The notes beneath the pieces were generated by a model. It ran no database searches. It was given only the letters and a program-made list of their open reading frames with translations, and was not told the DNA's origin. This document shows, piece by piece, positions 1 through 11,566 of a DNA stretch of 64,000 bases (position 1 is its first letter; every line of letters begins with the position of its first letter). Source of the DNA: Phialophora verrucosa. Taxonomy: Eukaryota; Ascomycota; Eurotiomycetes; Chaetothyriales; Herpotrichiellaceae. A program made the translations under genes and the position numbers. The stretch covers positions 3,472,001-3,536,000 of the forward strand of contig MSED01000001.1 of the NCBI GenBank assembly GCA_002099365.1, in the 5' to 3' direction.

Positions 1-2
1 GC

Positions 3-176
3 GGGCGCACTCGCGAGGATGCTCTGAGGGACAATCTGGCCGTGAGTCCGCAGTGTGGGTTTGCGAGCGACCATTCCGAGGGCGGCGTGGGCATGACGAG
101 GGAGAGGATGTGGGAGAAGTTGGAGCTGGTCAAGAAGCTTTCCGAGGAGATCTGGCCGGGCTGGAACAGCAGGTAG
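3..176 (+). CDS. MetE-like (cobalamin-independent methionine synthase fold) protein, 3' end
   Basis: Only the last 57 codons and the TAG stop (174-176) lie in the window. The frame from base 3 contains SPQCGFAS followed by an acidic, glycine-rich stretch and a helical tail ending in IWPGWNSR. The SPxCGF motif with its cysteine is the zinc-ligand region at the C-terminus of the vitamin-B12-independent methionine synthase (MetE/UROD-like) fold. Fungi carry, besides the full-length enzyme, short MetE-like proteins of about 370-400 residues with this kind of ending, and the short tail fits those better. Whether it is a true methionine synthase cannot be told from this fragment. It converges on the gene ending at 1800, with 1.6 kb between. 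Confidence 0.75.
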   Translation, partial: GRTREDALRDNLAVSPQCGFASDHSEGGVGMTRERMWEKLELVKKLSEEIWPGWNSR

Positions 177-1799
177 GCGGGCAGGGATTAACACGTCAAA
201 GAAACAAGATTGTCGATAGGTAGATGACGACCACACGCGTCAGGACACAAGGGTTGTCGAGAGCTACGAGATGTGATGTACATAAGAGTAAAACATTGTG
301 GGTCGGAGCGATGAATGTTGAAAACGATGCGTGTCAGTGACCCGGTCAAGCTCTTCGAGCATCTATCCTCCTTGGTCCCGAAAGACAGGACTCCTCCTCA
401 AAGACCTTAAGTCACCATTGTACATGCTGCGAAGGCCTTGCTGCTCAACCGGTCTTGGCGTTTCCTTCGAGGCAGGTATACGAACATAGTGCTCCAGAGA
501 AAGCAAAATTTAACCCAAGCGCCCGGACAGAGAGTCAACGTATTTTACCATCGTCTGTCTTTGGTCCAAAGGTTGTGGCTTTTACCCTCGTGGGCAAGCG
601 AAATCACAAAGCAGACATGGCACCTAGAATGTATGACAAGTCTTCTCTCCCATGTTTGGCTGCTTGTTGACGGTTCATACTTTGGGGGAATCGAGCGAGT
701 GTCTCGATGATCCAGGTTTCCGAACAGCAGCGGTGACACCCTGACATGTGACGACCGCCTCCTCAGAGCGCTCCTGCATGCGTCACTATTTTCGGACTGT
801 CTTGAATACTTCCGGCCATGTGATCCACGGAATTGATGAGTTTGAAGTGGGCGGAATGGAGACGGACGCAGTTGATAGTGTTGCAGCCGAGTCTTGACTT
901 CTGCCGTGCTGCTCAACCTGGCGCCCGGAACAGTTTGACAAGTCATAATGGTGGAGAAGGGTGGTGTTGTTGACGAAGGAAGCGTCGTCGAACGCCTTGT
1001 GTCGCCCCCTCGATCCCACCAAAGCAGAGACCGGGTCTGGCAGGATTCAGACAAACCACCCAATCAGAAGTCTCATATTTCTTACCTTCATATTTTGTAG
1101 TTGTCGAATTCTTTCCAACAATTTCCTCGCTGGTTAAGAACAAACTAGCACCGGCTAGAAGGCGTGCCAGTGACGAGTTGTGTCGACAAAATCCCCCCGT
1201 TCGAATCCCACTGACCGCAATCTCGCCAAACCCCCGTACCGTACGAGGTACTCGTGCCACACCAACATAGACAACTCCGTTTGCCTACTTGACAGGATCA
1301 GTCAAATCGGCGGCATCATTGCGATGCCGTGAGATGGGAGTAGACCGGATGGTTCGCCACAACCGGATATAGCCCAATCTGTTATGAAAGCTCGAGCCAA
1401 CCTCTTCAGAGAAGAGGTTGTGGTCGAGTTTTTGTTCTTTGCTGCTTGAAATATCACTGTGCGGCAGGTTCTTCTTTTTCGACGGATTCCGAGGTATGGT
1501 GGCATCGAGCAGCGCGCTGTTTAGGAGTCCCGGTGTATCCTTTACTTTGGTTACCGGAAACAGGGCTCGTGCCTGCGTTCGTCATTAGGTAGGCGGAATG
1601 TTGATACAAGGAGCCGCACTTCAACTTCAGAAGGATGCCACCAACTCGTGTCCAGGATCGCCCGATCCTGCTCTATTCATGCGCGTAAGTACCGGGCCAC
1701 GCTCTCGGAGCCTCCTGCGGTTCGAGGCTGAGCTCGTCTCCGTTTTCATACTCATCCTAATGTTGGATATTGCTGAAACAGATAAGCAATGGTAGTGAA
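177..1799. other. Intergenic, convergent 3' flanks
   Basis: This 1.6-kb stretch lies between two converging genes. It holds only short overlapping open frames on both strands (the longest is 172 codons, minus, 545-1063). They have no recognisable motif, no sensible splice extension and basic, arginine/serine-rich composition typical of chance frames. I see no tRNA, repeat or transposon feature. Confidence 0.5.
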
Positions 1800-3639
1800 T
1801 CACCCGTCTTCATCGGACGAGAGCATTGTGGCCTCTCCTTCCAACCACGCTCGCAGGGCAGGCCCATCCATGTTCTCAAACCAGATGTACTTTGACATGA
1901 AGTTCTTGAGCTCAGCAAATGTTTCAATCCCGAGGAGCTGGCTTCGCCGATTCAACTGCTCGACAAACCAGTTGCGATTTTTCGTCCAAGTAGATCCGAT
2001 ACTCCCTAGAATGAGAGCCCAGAGTACTAAGCCGCGATACTCATTTCTTCCTGCCCCCGGGACTAGACTGGGAGATCTTCTTGTTAGGTGGTGCCTTAAC
2101 TGGTCTGCCAGCCGCGGCTTGATCCCCGAGGTATCGACTTGAGGAAAGATAACGATGTCGTGGTACAGCAGCGCAGCAAGCCGTGTTATCGAGAATATTA
2201 ACCTGTCTTCCTCGTTCTCAACGGTGTCTTGGTCGTTAGAGTCCGCCGGAATGCTGAGCAACTGATGGTGATTTGCACGAGCAATTTTCAGGAGGCACCG
2301 AAATGAATATGACACCTCATCACCTTGTCCCAAGACGCCAAAATCGGTGGTGATGGTCGCAGTACAAAGCAAACAGTCACGAAGTCTGCCGATGTCGCCT
2401 CTCCCCGAAAGTACCAGAAATGCAGATCCCAGTCCTTCGAATGTACCTTCGCAGATGGAGGTTGCCATCTTCCTCTTGTAGTCCATGAGAGCTGTCTCGT
2501 ATTGCTTAAGCAGCGGGAAATCTGGGGTCCGCATGTGAGCCGAGCAATTGTCCAGGCTCCATCTGATTTTCCATCATTAGCTTAGCGCCTCCTCTCGCGC
2601 CAGGAATTACCTACAGCCAGATCATCTCGGCGATTCCAACGAGCTTGACCTCTTCCAATCCACCTTTTGCCCGGATGAGAGTGTTCATGGCGCGAATGTG
2701 GTCATCATGTGGAACCTTTCTCCCGTAGCGGCCCAAGAAGCGTGCCTTGAATGCGGGCGACGGAGGATGACTTTCTGGAATGGCACGATAGTCCCAGCCT
2801 GTACCTTGGTAGGACAGGTTGTATACTGCCATGACAAGGGCATCAGTTGGTACGCCGTTGGCGCCCATGGACTGTATCATTTGCCTCACCAATCCCAGGG
2901 CCTGGGTATGGTGGAACAGCCTCAATCTGTCGAATTCACCACTGAGCCCATGCGCATGGTACATCGCCTTTCCGAAGTCGGCCACACTGGCAAGATGAAC
3001 GTGGTAGACGGCCGGATTCTCTTGAGCAGCCAACCGCCATTCTCGTCGACCTGGGTGGATGGCTGGGTTCCCTGATACCTCGATAACATCAGGCCATAAA
3101 GTGTCATACGCTTTCCATTGCAGGTTATTAGCAGAGCACAATGCATACAACAAGGACGAGGCAGACACGACCCAGGAGGTGTCTCCGCAAAGCGGCGTAG
3201 GGCTCAGGGCTGGCGGAATTCCTTACCATATTCGATCAGTTCTTGGAAAATGGTTGGATGCTGCGACGCGTCGTACGGAGAGAAGGGATCTCTTTTGTTC
3301 TGCGTCAGAGCGGTCTGGATCCCGGACGGAGAGTCCTTTCGATCTTCGCCATCATCAGATGTCTTGTCCGTCGACGGGGTTCGGCCAGCTGATTGCGAGT
3401 TCTTCTCCCGGTGCCAGCTGTGGCAGGGCTAGGTCAACCACGCATCTCTCTCAGCCCGGGATCCCGTATGCTTACCTTACTTGTCTTTGCCAACGAGCTT
3501 CTCGAGCAATGTGCTTGGCCGCGTGGCTTCGAGCTGCCGCGATCTGTTGGTGCTTCTCCCGCCGGCTTTGGCGGGAACCCGGATCCTGCATCATGAATCG
3601 AATCGGCATTGGAGCCGACGATTTTCGTGAGGACGCCAT
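1800..3639 (-). CDS. Fungal-specific transcription-factor-like protein without a zinc cluster
   Basis: My model has four exons: 3639-3476, 3417-3227, one starting at 3182 or 3110 and ending at 2615, then 2562-1800. It encodes about 561 or 537 aa. The start ATG at 3639 has a good context (GGCC before it). The N-terminus is basic with a SRQSRREKHQ...ARSHAAKH pattern, then a Ser/Asp-rich linker and an RDPF motif. This is the layout of the large fungal family annotated as fungal-specific transcription factor domain (PF11951-like) proteins. The remainder is helical, as in that family. No Zn2Cys6 cysteine cluster is present, so DNA binding is unproven. The third exon's acceptor is ambiguous: a 44-nt intron, or a 116-nt one with a good GCTAATAAC branch site but an AAAG end. 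The last intron (2614-2563, 52 nt) joins cleanly in phase. Function unknown. Confidence 0.65.
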
Positions 3640-4102
3640 GGCCACTGCTTGTTGCTTGCCTGGCTTCAGTCCTTCCCCGGAGCACAGATAACGAAGTCAA
3701 AACCAAGGTCTGGAAGGTGAATTATCAGGATATCCTTTCTTCAAGCAATCTCCGGCAGCGCCTTCTATGGATCCCACTACATCTGGCCGTGGCCCGCGGT
3801 CTCATCGCTAGCATTCAAGATAGAGATACAAGAATCGTCGGCCCGTCAGCGATTAGGATGGGTTCGCAGCCCTGCCCTTTCGCCTCGAAAACGCTGTGGT
3901 GACCCGTTGTCGTTTTGAGCGAAAATACGAACCTCGCTTCAGGCGGCTTATGTCATCATTTAGCCACCGTGCTTAGAAGGCTGCTTGGGGGCTAAACATG
4001 GAGCCTACGAGTACGGATTGAAGAAACAGTCTTTCGACAGCGCTTGCATGATGACTCGTCTCCGCGTTGTCTCTCTCTACCTCATCAGACACATCACTGG
4101 GG
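3640..4102. other. Intergenic; upstream region of the gene starting at 3639
   Basis: These 463 bases separate the ARP3 stop from the start of the transcription-factor-like gene, both on the minus strand. The promoter of the latter must lie here. I see no clear TATA box or repeat. Confidence 0.5.
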
Positions 4103-5575
4103 CTAAGTACTACCGGGGCCGCCCAGCAAAGCAAATCTCCTGACAATACTCGGCCCGATCTCATCGTACTCTGCTTTGGTATGGCAATAACTTCTGAACT
4201 CAGGTGTCTGGCCAAGCAGACTGCCACCAAACCAAGGTCCATGTCTCTGTCGCTTGTGAGTGACGACTTGCACGTCCAACCCACCACTCTTGGCGCCGCC
4301 ACTGCGAGCTTCTGATGCTCTGATGCGTGCATCAACCAGGTGTCTGATATCTCGCTGTAATCTTCGACCGAAGTCCTTGTACAAAGTTGAACCGCCAGAC
4401 AAAACAATATTCTTGTAGAGACCTCTCCGCACGTCGATGGGGGAGGATTGGATCACTCCGTCCACCACGGTTGGCAGGGGCGTAAGGAAGTCGGATGAGT
4501 AGATTTCGGGATTGAAGAAGATCTCGGGAGCAAGGAATCGCTCATAGCCCACGTCAATCGTAAGGGACCTCCCGTTTGGCTGGGTTATGGTGTGTTTGAG
4601 GAATCGATCAGGTTCCTTGTCGTATCTTGCAAACTCTTTGACAATATCCGGACAGACATAGCAGTACTCTTCCTTGACTCGCTCCGCAGTCTTCAGGCTG
4701 CTATCCGCCTCTCCTCTGTCTCGAAGCAGGCTTTGTACGAAATATGTGATATCTCGCCCGGCGATCGGTATGCTTTTGATTGATGAGCCAATGACATATC
4801 CTTCGGCTACTGGAATAATGTGGGTGACGCCGTCGCCGGAGTCGATGACAGTTCCCGTCAGAGATCTATCTGTGACTTTCGAGGATGTCCATGAGGCAGC
4901 CAATGCTAGCACGGCTTGCACGGCGATGTATAAACCGGCACAGTTGAAGGATTCAAACATGATCTCGGCGGTGTTCTCACGGTTCTCGGGGGGATTCAGA
5001 GGCTGTGCATAGTCAGCACGGACCAAACCAGCAAGCAATACCCGTAACTCACCGGCTCCGTCAGGAGGAAGTAGTGGTCTTCTGGCTCGACTCTCAGGTA
5101 TTTGAATATGGAGTTTGACCAGAAACGTTCCATGTAGTCCCAGTTTTCGATCTGACCATGTCTGATAGGATAGTTTATACTGTATCCCGGGCCAGCCGAT
5201 GCAGCCAGTGCCTCATCTCCAATGAAGAAATCTAGATCTTCTGTTCCCCGCTTGCCTGCCAGGTTGGAGCTGGGTCCTGCACCACCGGTGAGGTATGAAG
5301 GCTTGTTTGCGACTGCTGGTCTCCCCGAGCCTGATCCTGCTGTCCCGCCACCAGCACCTTTCATAGCAATGGCGGTAGGGAAGACGAATGAAGGAGCGTC
5401 ATTTCCGGCGAACCCTGCGTCAACCAGGTTAGAGGACCAGCCATGTCCGAGGGGGGGACGATCGAACCAAGCTTAGAGAACCCAGTTCCGCTGCGACACA
5501 TCAGTCATCATGCCTCTATTTGCGACAGCAGAGCACTCACTTGTCCATGACAACGGCTGGAGTTTGAGATGCCAT
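4103..5575 (-). CDS. ARP3: Actin-related protein 3 (Arp2/3 complex subunit)
   Basis: Arp3 pairs with Arp2 to nucleate branched actin filaments, which drive endocytic patches. Four exons (5575-5541, 5490-5468, 5414-5053, 5002-4103) give 439 aa, close to yeast and human Arp3. The joined N-terminus reads MASQTPAVVMDNGTG then SKLGFAGNDAPSFVFPTA, the Arp3 form of the actin ATP-binding phosphate loop. The middle has VIDSGDGVTHIIPV (second phosphate loop) and LSGGSTLYKDFG. The C-terminus has GGSLLGQTPEF and ends FALLGGPGST. An Arp3-type insertion rich in Gly/Ser (about residues 45-75) is expected in the family. The second exon is only 23 nt. It is the only way to restore the conserved NGTGFSKLGFAG motif, so I trust it. 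Introns are 50-53 nt. The gene is divergent from the taspase gene across 0.9 kb. Confidence 0.95.
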
Positions 5576-6462
5576 ATTGAGGGGCCGGCTGCGCACAAAC
5601 CCGAGGACAGGCGGCTGCGGAGTAGGTAGGGTGCAGGGAGAAAAGGTGGCTACGGTGACTTTATGCTTTGGTGAAGGGTCATCGCCGGCGGGAAGAGAAG
5701 AACGTCAAAGACCTCTGAGGTTCAGTTTCTGATTTCCGCCAGCACCGTTCGCAGGCAGCTTCGAGAACCGACACTGGATGGGGGAACAGTGAGACGAGAG
5801 CAATCGCAAAGTGGGCTGTGATTATGTCATCCACGTGACGTGGAAGCAACCGAGGAAATCCCGCCTTGGCATCAACGGCGATGGCGATGTCGCTTCGTGA
5901 TTGCTCTTTCACAAACCTCTCATTCATCGCTGACGTTGCCCACGATTGTAGCATATGCAGTCCCAACAATGGACTTGCCAAATGCGTGGACCTAGCAATC
6001 AGTCAGTAGCCCATCTGAAGCAGCTTCAGGCGCCGTTTAGTGCAGGCGCGACCCAGAAAAATGAGAGGTGGACCAGAACTCACTACCCTCGGTGTTGGAC
6101 AAACTGAGCCCGACTGAGCCTATCCTGAGGTGTTCATTACTTTCCTACTGTATCTTCACCTCGCCGTCACAAGCGGGTCAGGGCGGACTTACCACCGCAT
6201 CATTGTTCTGCAGTTCTCCAAGCACACTCTTTGAACAGTAGCCATCTTATCCTTAACATTCCTTAACACAGTCCTTGCTCCCCATCGCTGCCGCCTGTTG
6301 GCTCTTTTCTTCCCGACAACTGAGTTCTGCCTTGGTTTCACGATATTTTGGCCTCAGCTTCAACTCCGAGTCGACTACTGCCTTGAATTCCTTGCTTTAC
6401 AGCCGCTTGAAGGATCGGCCACCAACCAATGGTTCCTTGGTTCGACAACTGAGATCCGTCAA
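5576..6462. promoter_or_regulatory. Divergent promoter region, ARP3 / taspase-like gene
   Basis: These 887 bases lie between two divergent start codons. The ORFs inside (for example a 100-codon minus-strand frame at 5679-5981) have no motif. An open frame continuous with the taspase gene extends upstream to 6298 but has no ATG, so it is probably leader. No obvious TATA box was seen. Confidence 0.45.
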
Positions 6463-8013
6463 ATGCCACGTCGACCCCCAGAAGGTGGCGATATCTGTGC
6501 CATTTTTATTCATGCTGGGGCCGGGTTCCATAGCCACCAAAATGAAAAGGTTCACCTCACCGCGGTCAACGATGCAGCACGAGTCGGAATGGCTGTGTTG
6601 AAAAATGGAGGCGATGCTACCGATGCTGTGGAAATGGCGCTCCGGTTGCTGGAGGATAAGGAAATCACAAACGCAGGATACGGGAGCAACCTGACGATGG
6701 AAGGAGGTGTCGAGTGTGACGCTACACTGGTCGATCACTACGGTCGAAGTGGTGCGGTTGGGGCCATTGCGCACGTTAAAAATCCCATCGCAGTGGCTCG
6801 CCTTGTACTTGAAGAATCCACCAAGCCTCTCTCCCTCCAACGGGTGCCTCCGAATCTTCTAGTCGGTCCGGGTGCGACCGACTACGCGGCTGGTAAGGGA
6901 ATTCCAATCCTACCTCCCGACTTTCTCGTTTCGGAAGGTGCCAAAGACCGCTGGATCAGGTGGAGACGGGACCTGGAAAGGGTGCAGAACGAAGAGGTAC
7001 AGAGGCGAGCACAGACACAGCAAGTTGAGGAGGGGGCATCACAAGCTGAATGGGATACTCCCGTCACCCGAGTCACTCCCACCGCGTCCCCTCGCCAACG
7101 TCCCAGCTTGTCAGAAATGCCAACAATGACCCGTCCTCTTGCGGCCTCCACAGCCGATGTACCTAATCTGCCACACCATTATCCCGATTCCGTGTCTCCG
7201 TTCCGCCGCTCTGGGACACATCGCAACACTCCTGACGGCAATGCGTCCCATGACCGCTCTTCAGAGACTAACTCTTCTCAAACTGCTACAGACGACAGTT
7301 TGCCATGGCTGATGTCAGCGACCAAGCGTCAGAAAACGAGCGATTCTTTTGATGGCCCGTCCTCAGAGGAGGCCATTCCTGCCAATGATGGAAACGGCTT
7401 CAACGCACCTAAGGCGCGAGTTGTCAGCCATGACCGTGAAGACGAGATATGCGACACGGTCGGGGCCATCGCAGTTGATTGCTTCGGGCGAATCGCTGCA
7501 GGATCCTCTTCCGGTGGAATAGGCATGAAACATAAGGGCCGATGTGGTCCAGCTGCTCTTGTTGGGACAGGTACTGCGATCATTCCCGTGCATCCACGGG
7601 ACCCTACAGAGACTTGTGTAGCCACAGTGTGCAGCGGTACGGGTGAACACATGGCCACCACGACCGCCGCAGCCACTGCGGCTGATCGGATCTATAACTC
7701 GGTCCGTAAGGAAAATGGAAGACTCGTGCAATGTAATGAGGATGACGCGATGCGGTCTATCATCGTGAACGATTTCATGGATCACCCAGGTGTGACTCAC
7801 AGTCATTGCGCCGGTGCAATCGGCATACTGGCGGTCAAGAAGACCCGAGATGGGATTTATTTCTACTTCGGCCACAATACCGACTCTTTCGCACTTGCAT
7901 CAATGCACTCCGAGGAACGAAAGCCAGTGTGCACCATGTCACGAAGTCGAGGCCACGGATCGATCGCCCAAGGAGGAAGAGTCAGCCGGTCCAGGTTTGC
8001 TCGGACACGTTGA
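6463..8013 (+). CDS. Taspase-like threonine aspartase (Ntn-hydrolase, asparaginase-2 family)
   Basis: An unspliced 516-aa frame. I start it at the ATG at 6463; the frame is open further upstream but lacks another ATG. The first 170 residues match the asparaginase-2 alpha region: IFIHAGAGFHS, the glycine-rich NAGYGSNLT motif, then GAVGAIAHVKNP. The autocleavage site is CDTVGAIAVD with the nucleophile Thr332. It is followed by AAGSSSGG, a GTGEHM motif near residue 395 and FGHNTDSFALASM near the end. Family members cut themselves before this threonine into alpha and beta subunits. Taspase-1 then cleaves proteins after aspartate, whereas plain asparaginases act on asparagine or isoaspartyl peptides. 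The Asp-Thr site with DTVGA favours taspase. Odd: about 140 residues of Ser/Pro/Thr-rich, probably disordered sequence (about 175-320) precede the cleavage site, longer than in animal taspase. Confidence 0.85.
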   Translation: MPRRPPEGGDICAIFIHAGAGFHSHQNEKVHLTAVNDAARVGMAVLKNGGDATDAVEMALRLLEDKEITNAGYGSNLTMEGGVECDATLVDHYGRSGAVGAIAHVKNPIAVARLVLEESTKPLSLQRVPPNLLVGPGATDYAAGKGIPILPPDFLVSEGAKDRWIRWRRDLERVQNEEVQRRAQTQQVEEGASQAEWDTPVTRVTPTASPRQRPSLSEMPTMTRPLAASTADVPNLPHHYPDSVSPFRRSGTHRNTPDGNASHDRSSETNSSQTATDDSLPWLMSATKRQKTSDSFDGPSSEEAIPANDGNGFNAPKARVVSHDREDEICDTVGAIAVDCFGRIAAGSSSGGIGMKHKGRCGPAALVGTGTAIIPVHPRDPTETCVATVCSGTGEHMATTTAAATAADRIYNSVRKENGRLVQCNEDDAMRSIIVNDFMDHPGVTHSHCAGAIGILAVKKTRDGIYFYFGHNTDSFALASMHSEERKPVCTMSRSRGHGSIAQGGRVSRSRFARTR

Positions 8014-8640
8014 GGATTACATCACTTGTCTCCGGGTAGAAGTCCCACGCCGGGATGGTCCATGGTACACACGATGAAAAGTCTTCGGACCTAGGGGTCT
8101 CTTTCGTGGGGGCCAGGCATTGTTAGTGTCCAGCATTCGTGAAGCACACACTCAACCATGCGAGTAAAATGAGTCTTTGAAAACGAAGACAACAAGACCT
8201 GCACAACGGACCTAGGAACAGAGGCACCAAGCCAGACTAGGGCAGTCCTGAGGGGCAAGGACATATTCATAACTGAATCTCTTCTTGAGCGTGAGGGCTC
8301 GAGAGATCCTAAGAGCCGCCTATCATTCGAAGAAAAGCGACAAAAGCCTCCTAGGTAGATAGCTAATAACTTTCGCGGTCTCTCGAAATCACTTCTACCT
8401 TGGTGTCAGCTCGAACTGGCGGCATGCTAGGCATTTCTAAGATGTCAGAGTACTGGACTCGGTATCTCGAAGACCGCTGGAAGCGTATCGTCAGCCGAAA
8501 GGAGACACTTGATGGATAAGAGGTGCTCCCATCTGAAAACCTGCAACCTTGTCTTTAAAGGTCTCTGGCAGCTCAATGAACTCGCGACAATCCGTTTCCT
8601 TCCTCAGTTGGTCGTTTCCCTCCCTTAACATGATATCTTT
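8014..8640. other. Intergenic, convergent 3' flanks
   Basis: The taspase-like and TFB4 genes converge on these 627 bases. Nothing beyond probable 3' untranslated sequence is visible. Confidence 0.5.
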
Positions 8641-10128
8641 TCATTTCGGCCCCTGCCCCTTCTTGATTTTCTTCCTCCCGCCAGCCACCACAGGCTGTCT
8701 CCCAAGCCCGTCACTAACAGCCAGCACCGTCCCACACGTCAAGCACTCGCCCCGTTCAGGCGGTTCACAAAAGATACTCAAGCAAATGCTGCACACGAAT
8801 CCGACACTCACGACGTTTCGGTGACAGAAACACGCGGCTCGGAAGTCGACGTCTATCCGCGTGGGGAGGATCAGATGTGCGCTACGCGTAGACGGGGAAG
8901 GGAGGAAGCTAGTGAGCAGGTATGTCAGGAGGGCTTGGGAGGCGGTTGTCTGAGCATTGGTTGACGCGGATTTGGGGTGCTTGGCAGGGCTCGATGGGGA
9001 GAGGTGGGCAGGGATAAATATCCCCTGAGTCGCGTCGGCGGCTTGTTGGAGGAAAACGGTAGAGTTTGTACTTGAGAGACCCCCTGACGGTGATTGCGAG
9101 GGTGAGTGCGGGAGAGGCAATTGTAAGATGTCGATGGGGATGGAGAGTCGCTGGCACGCAAAGATGGCGTTCATGATGGGGATGTATTGATGGGCCAGGT
9201 CTGTGGAGGGGGAGGCTGAGATGAGTAGGATGCGCGACTGGAGTGTTTGATTTGCTCCTTCGCTTGTGCCGGGGCCGGGGCCGTCTGCATTGCCTGTGCT
9301 GAGGGATGCGCCGATCACGGACTCGGAGAGGAGGATGGATTCCCTGTTGATGTAGGACAGGGCGAGGGTGAGGGCGCCCGCGATCATGGTTGACGTGCTC
9401 GAGGTGATGGAGTCAGGGGATGTCGATGAGAGAAGTCCCGTGAGGTTGTGGAGAAGCTCTTCCTCGACGAGCCGGAAGGGACGGTATTTGCTGCCGCTGT
9501 GGATCGAGGACGAGGGTGGCTTCACATTGAGTTTGATACTCGTGGTCTCTGATGAGGGACCGTTCAGTTTCAGTCTTTTCGCCGAGTCTGAGAGGTGGGT
9601 GTCCCGAAGTTGGTCTCCCGCTTGGGACTGCCGCTTTGTGTGATGTCGGTCTGCGGCCGATCGGGGGAGCTTTTGCTCTGTTGGTGACGGGTAGAGCCAT
9701 TGTGCCTTGTCGCAATGAGAGGCGACGACGGCGACTTTGTTGGTGTAGTTTGCAGCCAGGTGGGCATTGATAAAGACTAAGAGATTGGCGACCGCACTTG
9801 ATAGAGGCAATGATGACGACAGCAACGCCCATGCCGCCGGGTTGGTGTCGAGGATGATTGTCAACAGGGAGGGCGATTGTTCTGTTGCTGGTCGTCGTTA
9901 GTGTTGGCAGCCTTGCGCGCGTAGTTCAGTTCGATGGCAGAGCCTTGTGCCATCTGGTGTGGCGATGAATATGCAGATGATGATTGGGCGGAAGCAGAAG
10001 GGATATCGCGTCGGTCTGGAACCTGCGAGGAGCGGCAAAACTTGCGGGATGAGGCATAGTCTGGGTCTTGGGCGTTACTTACAGTGAGACGGCTTGTCAA
10101 AGTGCTCGGAAGCATCGACCGCGTTCAT
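8641..10128 (-). CDS. TFB4: TFIIH core subunit Tfb4 (p34)
   Basis: Tfb4 is a core subunit of TFIIH, the general transcription and nucleotide-excision-repair factor. It has a von Willebrand A-like domain that contacts Ssl1 and a C-terminal zinc finger. Two exons (10128-10083 and 9887-8641) give 430 aa. The short first exon encodes MNAVDASEHFDKPSH, typical of fungal orthologues. Across the intron the frame continues to SPSLLTIILDTNPAAWALL, the start of the vWA-like domain. The C-terminal C4-type finger is visible as CFCHRN...CSICLSIFCEPP...CLTCGT, followed by a basic tail ending KKGQGPK. The 195-nt intron is long for this window. A small extra exon inside it cannot be excluded, but the simple join keeps frame and family sequence. 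Divergent from the UNC-45 gene. Confidence 0.9.
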
Positions 10129-11566
10129 GATGGAAGCGGAAGGAAATTAGAAATCAAGGCAATCTAGTGAGTGGATTTGATGGAAGGATCACAGCAAAAT
10201 TGTCGTTTGGGGAGGAAGTGAGGTGACGTCGGGCGCTGAGGAGCGAACCTCGTCGCCTGCTGGACTTTGAACTTGTTGTTGCCCTGTCGCAGGAGTGATG
10301 CTTCGAATGACAATCTGCGGGCGTCTTTGCCTCTCAATCGTGAGCCACAGCGAAGCATGAGCCTTACTGCTTCAAGCCTCACTCGAAGGGTGCCAGCTCC
10401 GAAGAGAGCAAGTTAGGCGTTATCGCTCTGAAAGAGGCAGGGAACCACGGCGCCTATTGATTGTGCCTAAGCGAACCCTTTGGGCGCAGTCCGGTGCTAT
10501 TTTGGGCGCCCCCGGTGGTCTTCCAGATAGACACTGATAGGCGACCTGCGCTGTCACGGTCTGAGGGATGATGGAAATGCTTCTTGCTTGTGCAGTGTCG
10601 ACCACCCGACCACAAACGTGGGCAGACTGCTGGGTGTGAATTCCGACAGTGACGGTTGAATGAGAAGAGTGACATGTGCTCGGCATACGTCCTTGCTGCG
10701 CATCACGGCTACAAGACTTCCGGGAGTTATTCCATCGGCCATCACTCCAGAGGGAGGGAGTACATAGTCAATGCTGCAGAATGCACTGTACATGTAGGTA
10801 CAACATGACGGCCAGGTGAGTCAGAAGTCAGAATGGGGCACATGTTAATTTCCGTTCGGCGATACTTTCGAATTATTTTCTCCCCTTTTACGGTGTCTCT
10901 ATAACTAAACCGACTGCCATTCTGTGCACGCCAAATCTGGCCCTATCTCGAGTCTTTGCGTCTTGCACTTTTGCGGTGGAGCAGAATTTTGCATCCCACG
11001 TGGACGTTTGCATCTCTTCTCACCTAGCGCTGCTGGGAGTTCTGGCTGATTCCTCTCTTTTGGCCACAAGAAGCAAATTCCATTCGCTCTTCCGCTGCCT
11101 CCCCATCCAATAATATCTGCACATCGTGTCGCCATTTGCTCTCACGAAATCCTGACCGCGACTCCTCGCAAGAGCAGCCTTACGCTTCACTTTCTTCTCC
11201 TCATACGGCCGTCTCGTCTTCATCTGCCAACGCCTGCATCCAACTGCCTGCCTGCCTCCATACGCCTGCAATTGACAACAAGCATATCTCATCAGCTGAC
11301 CAACCTCGCAACGGTTCTCCTCACTTTCTTTGCCGCCGTTCAACCCAAAAAAATATCATCCTCCCGCCGTCCCGCCTTCCGCCAACGCCCTCTTGCCGTC
11401 CACCGTTAAAAGTCATGGTCTGCACTCTCTGATCTCACGTCACCCGGCCTCGAAGACTTAATTACTCATTCAAACCCTCCGTCGAGCATCAAACCTTTTC
11501 TCACTGCTTCTGGGGGTTCTCAACCTTTCTTTCTCCCTGCCGCTGCACGCCTGAAGCATTGCACCA
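10129..11566. promoter_or_regulatory. Divergent promoter region, TFB4 / UNC-45-like gene
   Basis: 1.4 kb between two divergent starts. The right part (about 11140-11560) is strongly C/T-rich, the usual composition of ascomycete promoters and 5' leaders, and probably contains the leader of the UNC-45-like gene. The ORFs here are short and motif-free. Confidence 0.45.

Noticed and set aside
545..1063. 172-codon minus-strand frame in the first intergenic region
   Set aside because: Arg/Ser/Thr-rich chance-like composition and no motif; a neighbouring frame overlaps it fully.
1190..1215. GTTCGAATC sequence resembling a tRNA T-loop
   Set aside because: The flanking bases do not form a T-stem on either strand, and no matching acceptor or anticodon arms are present.
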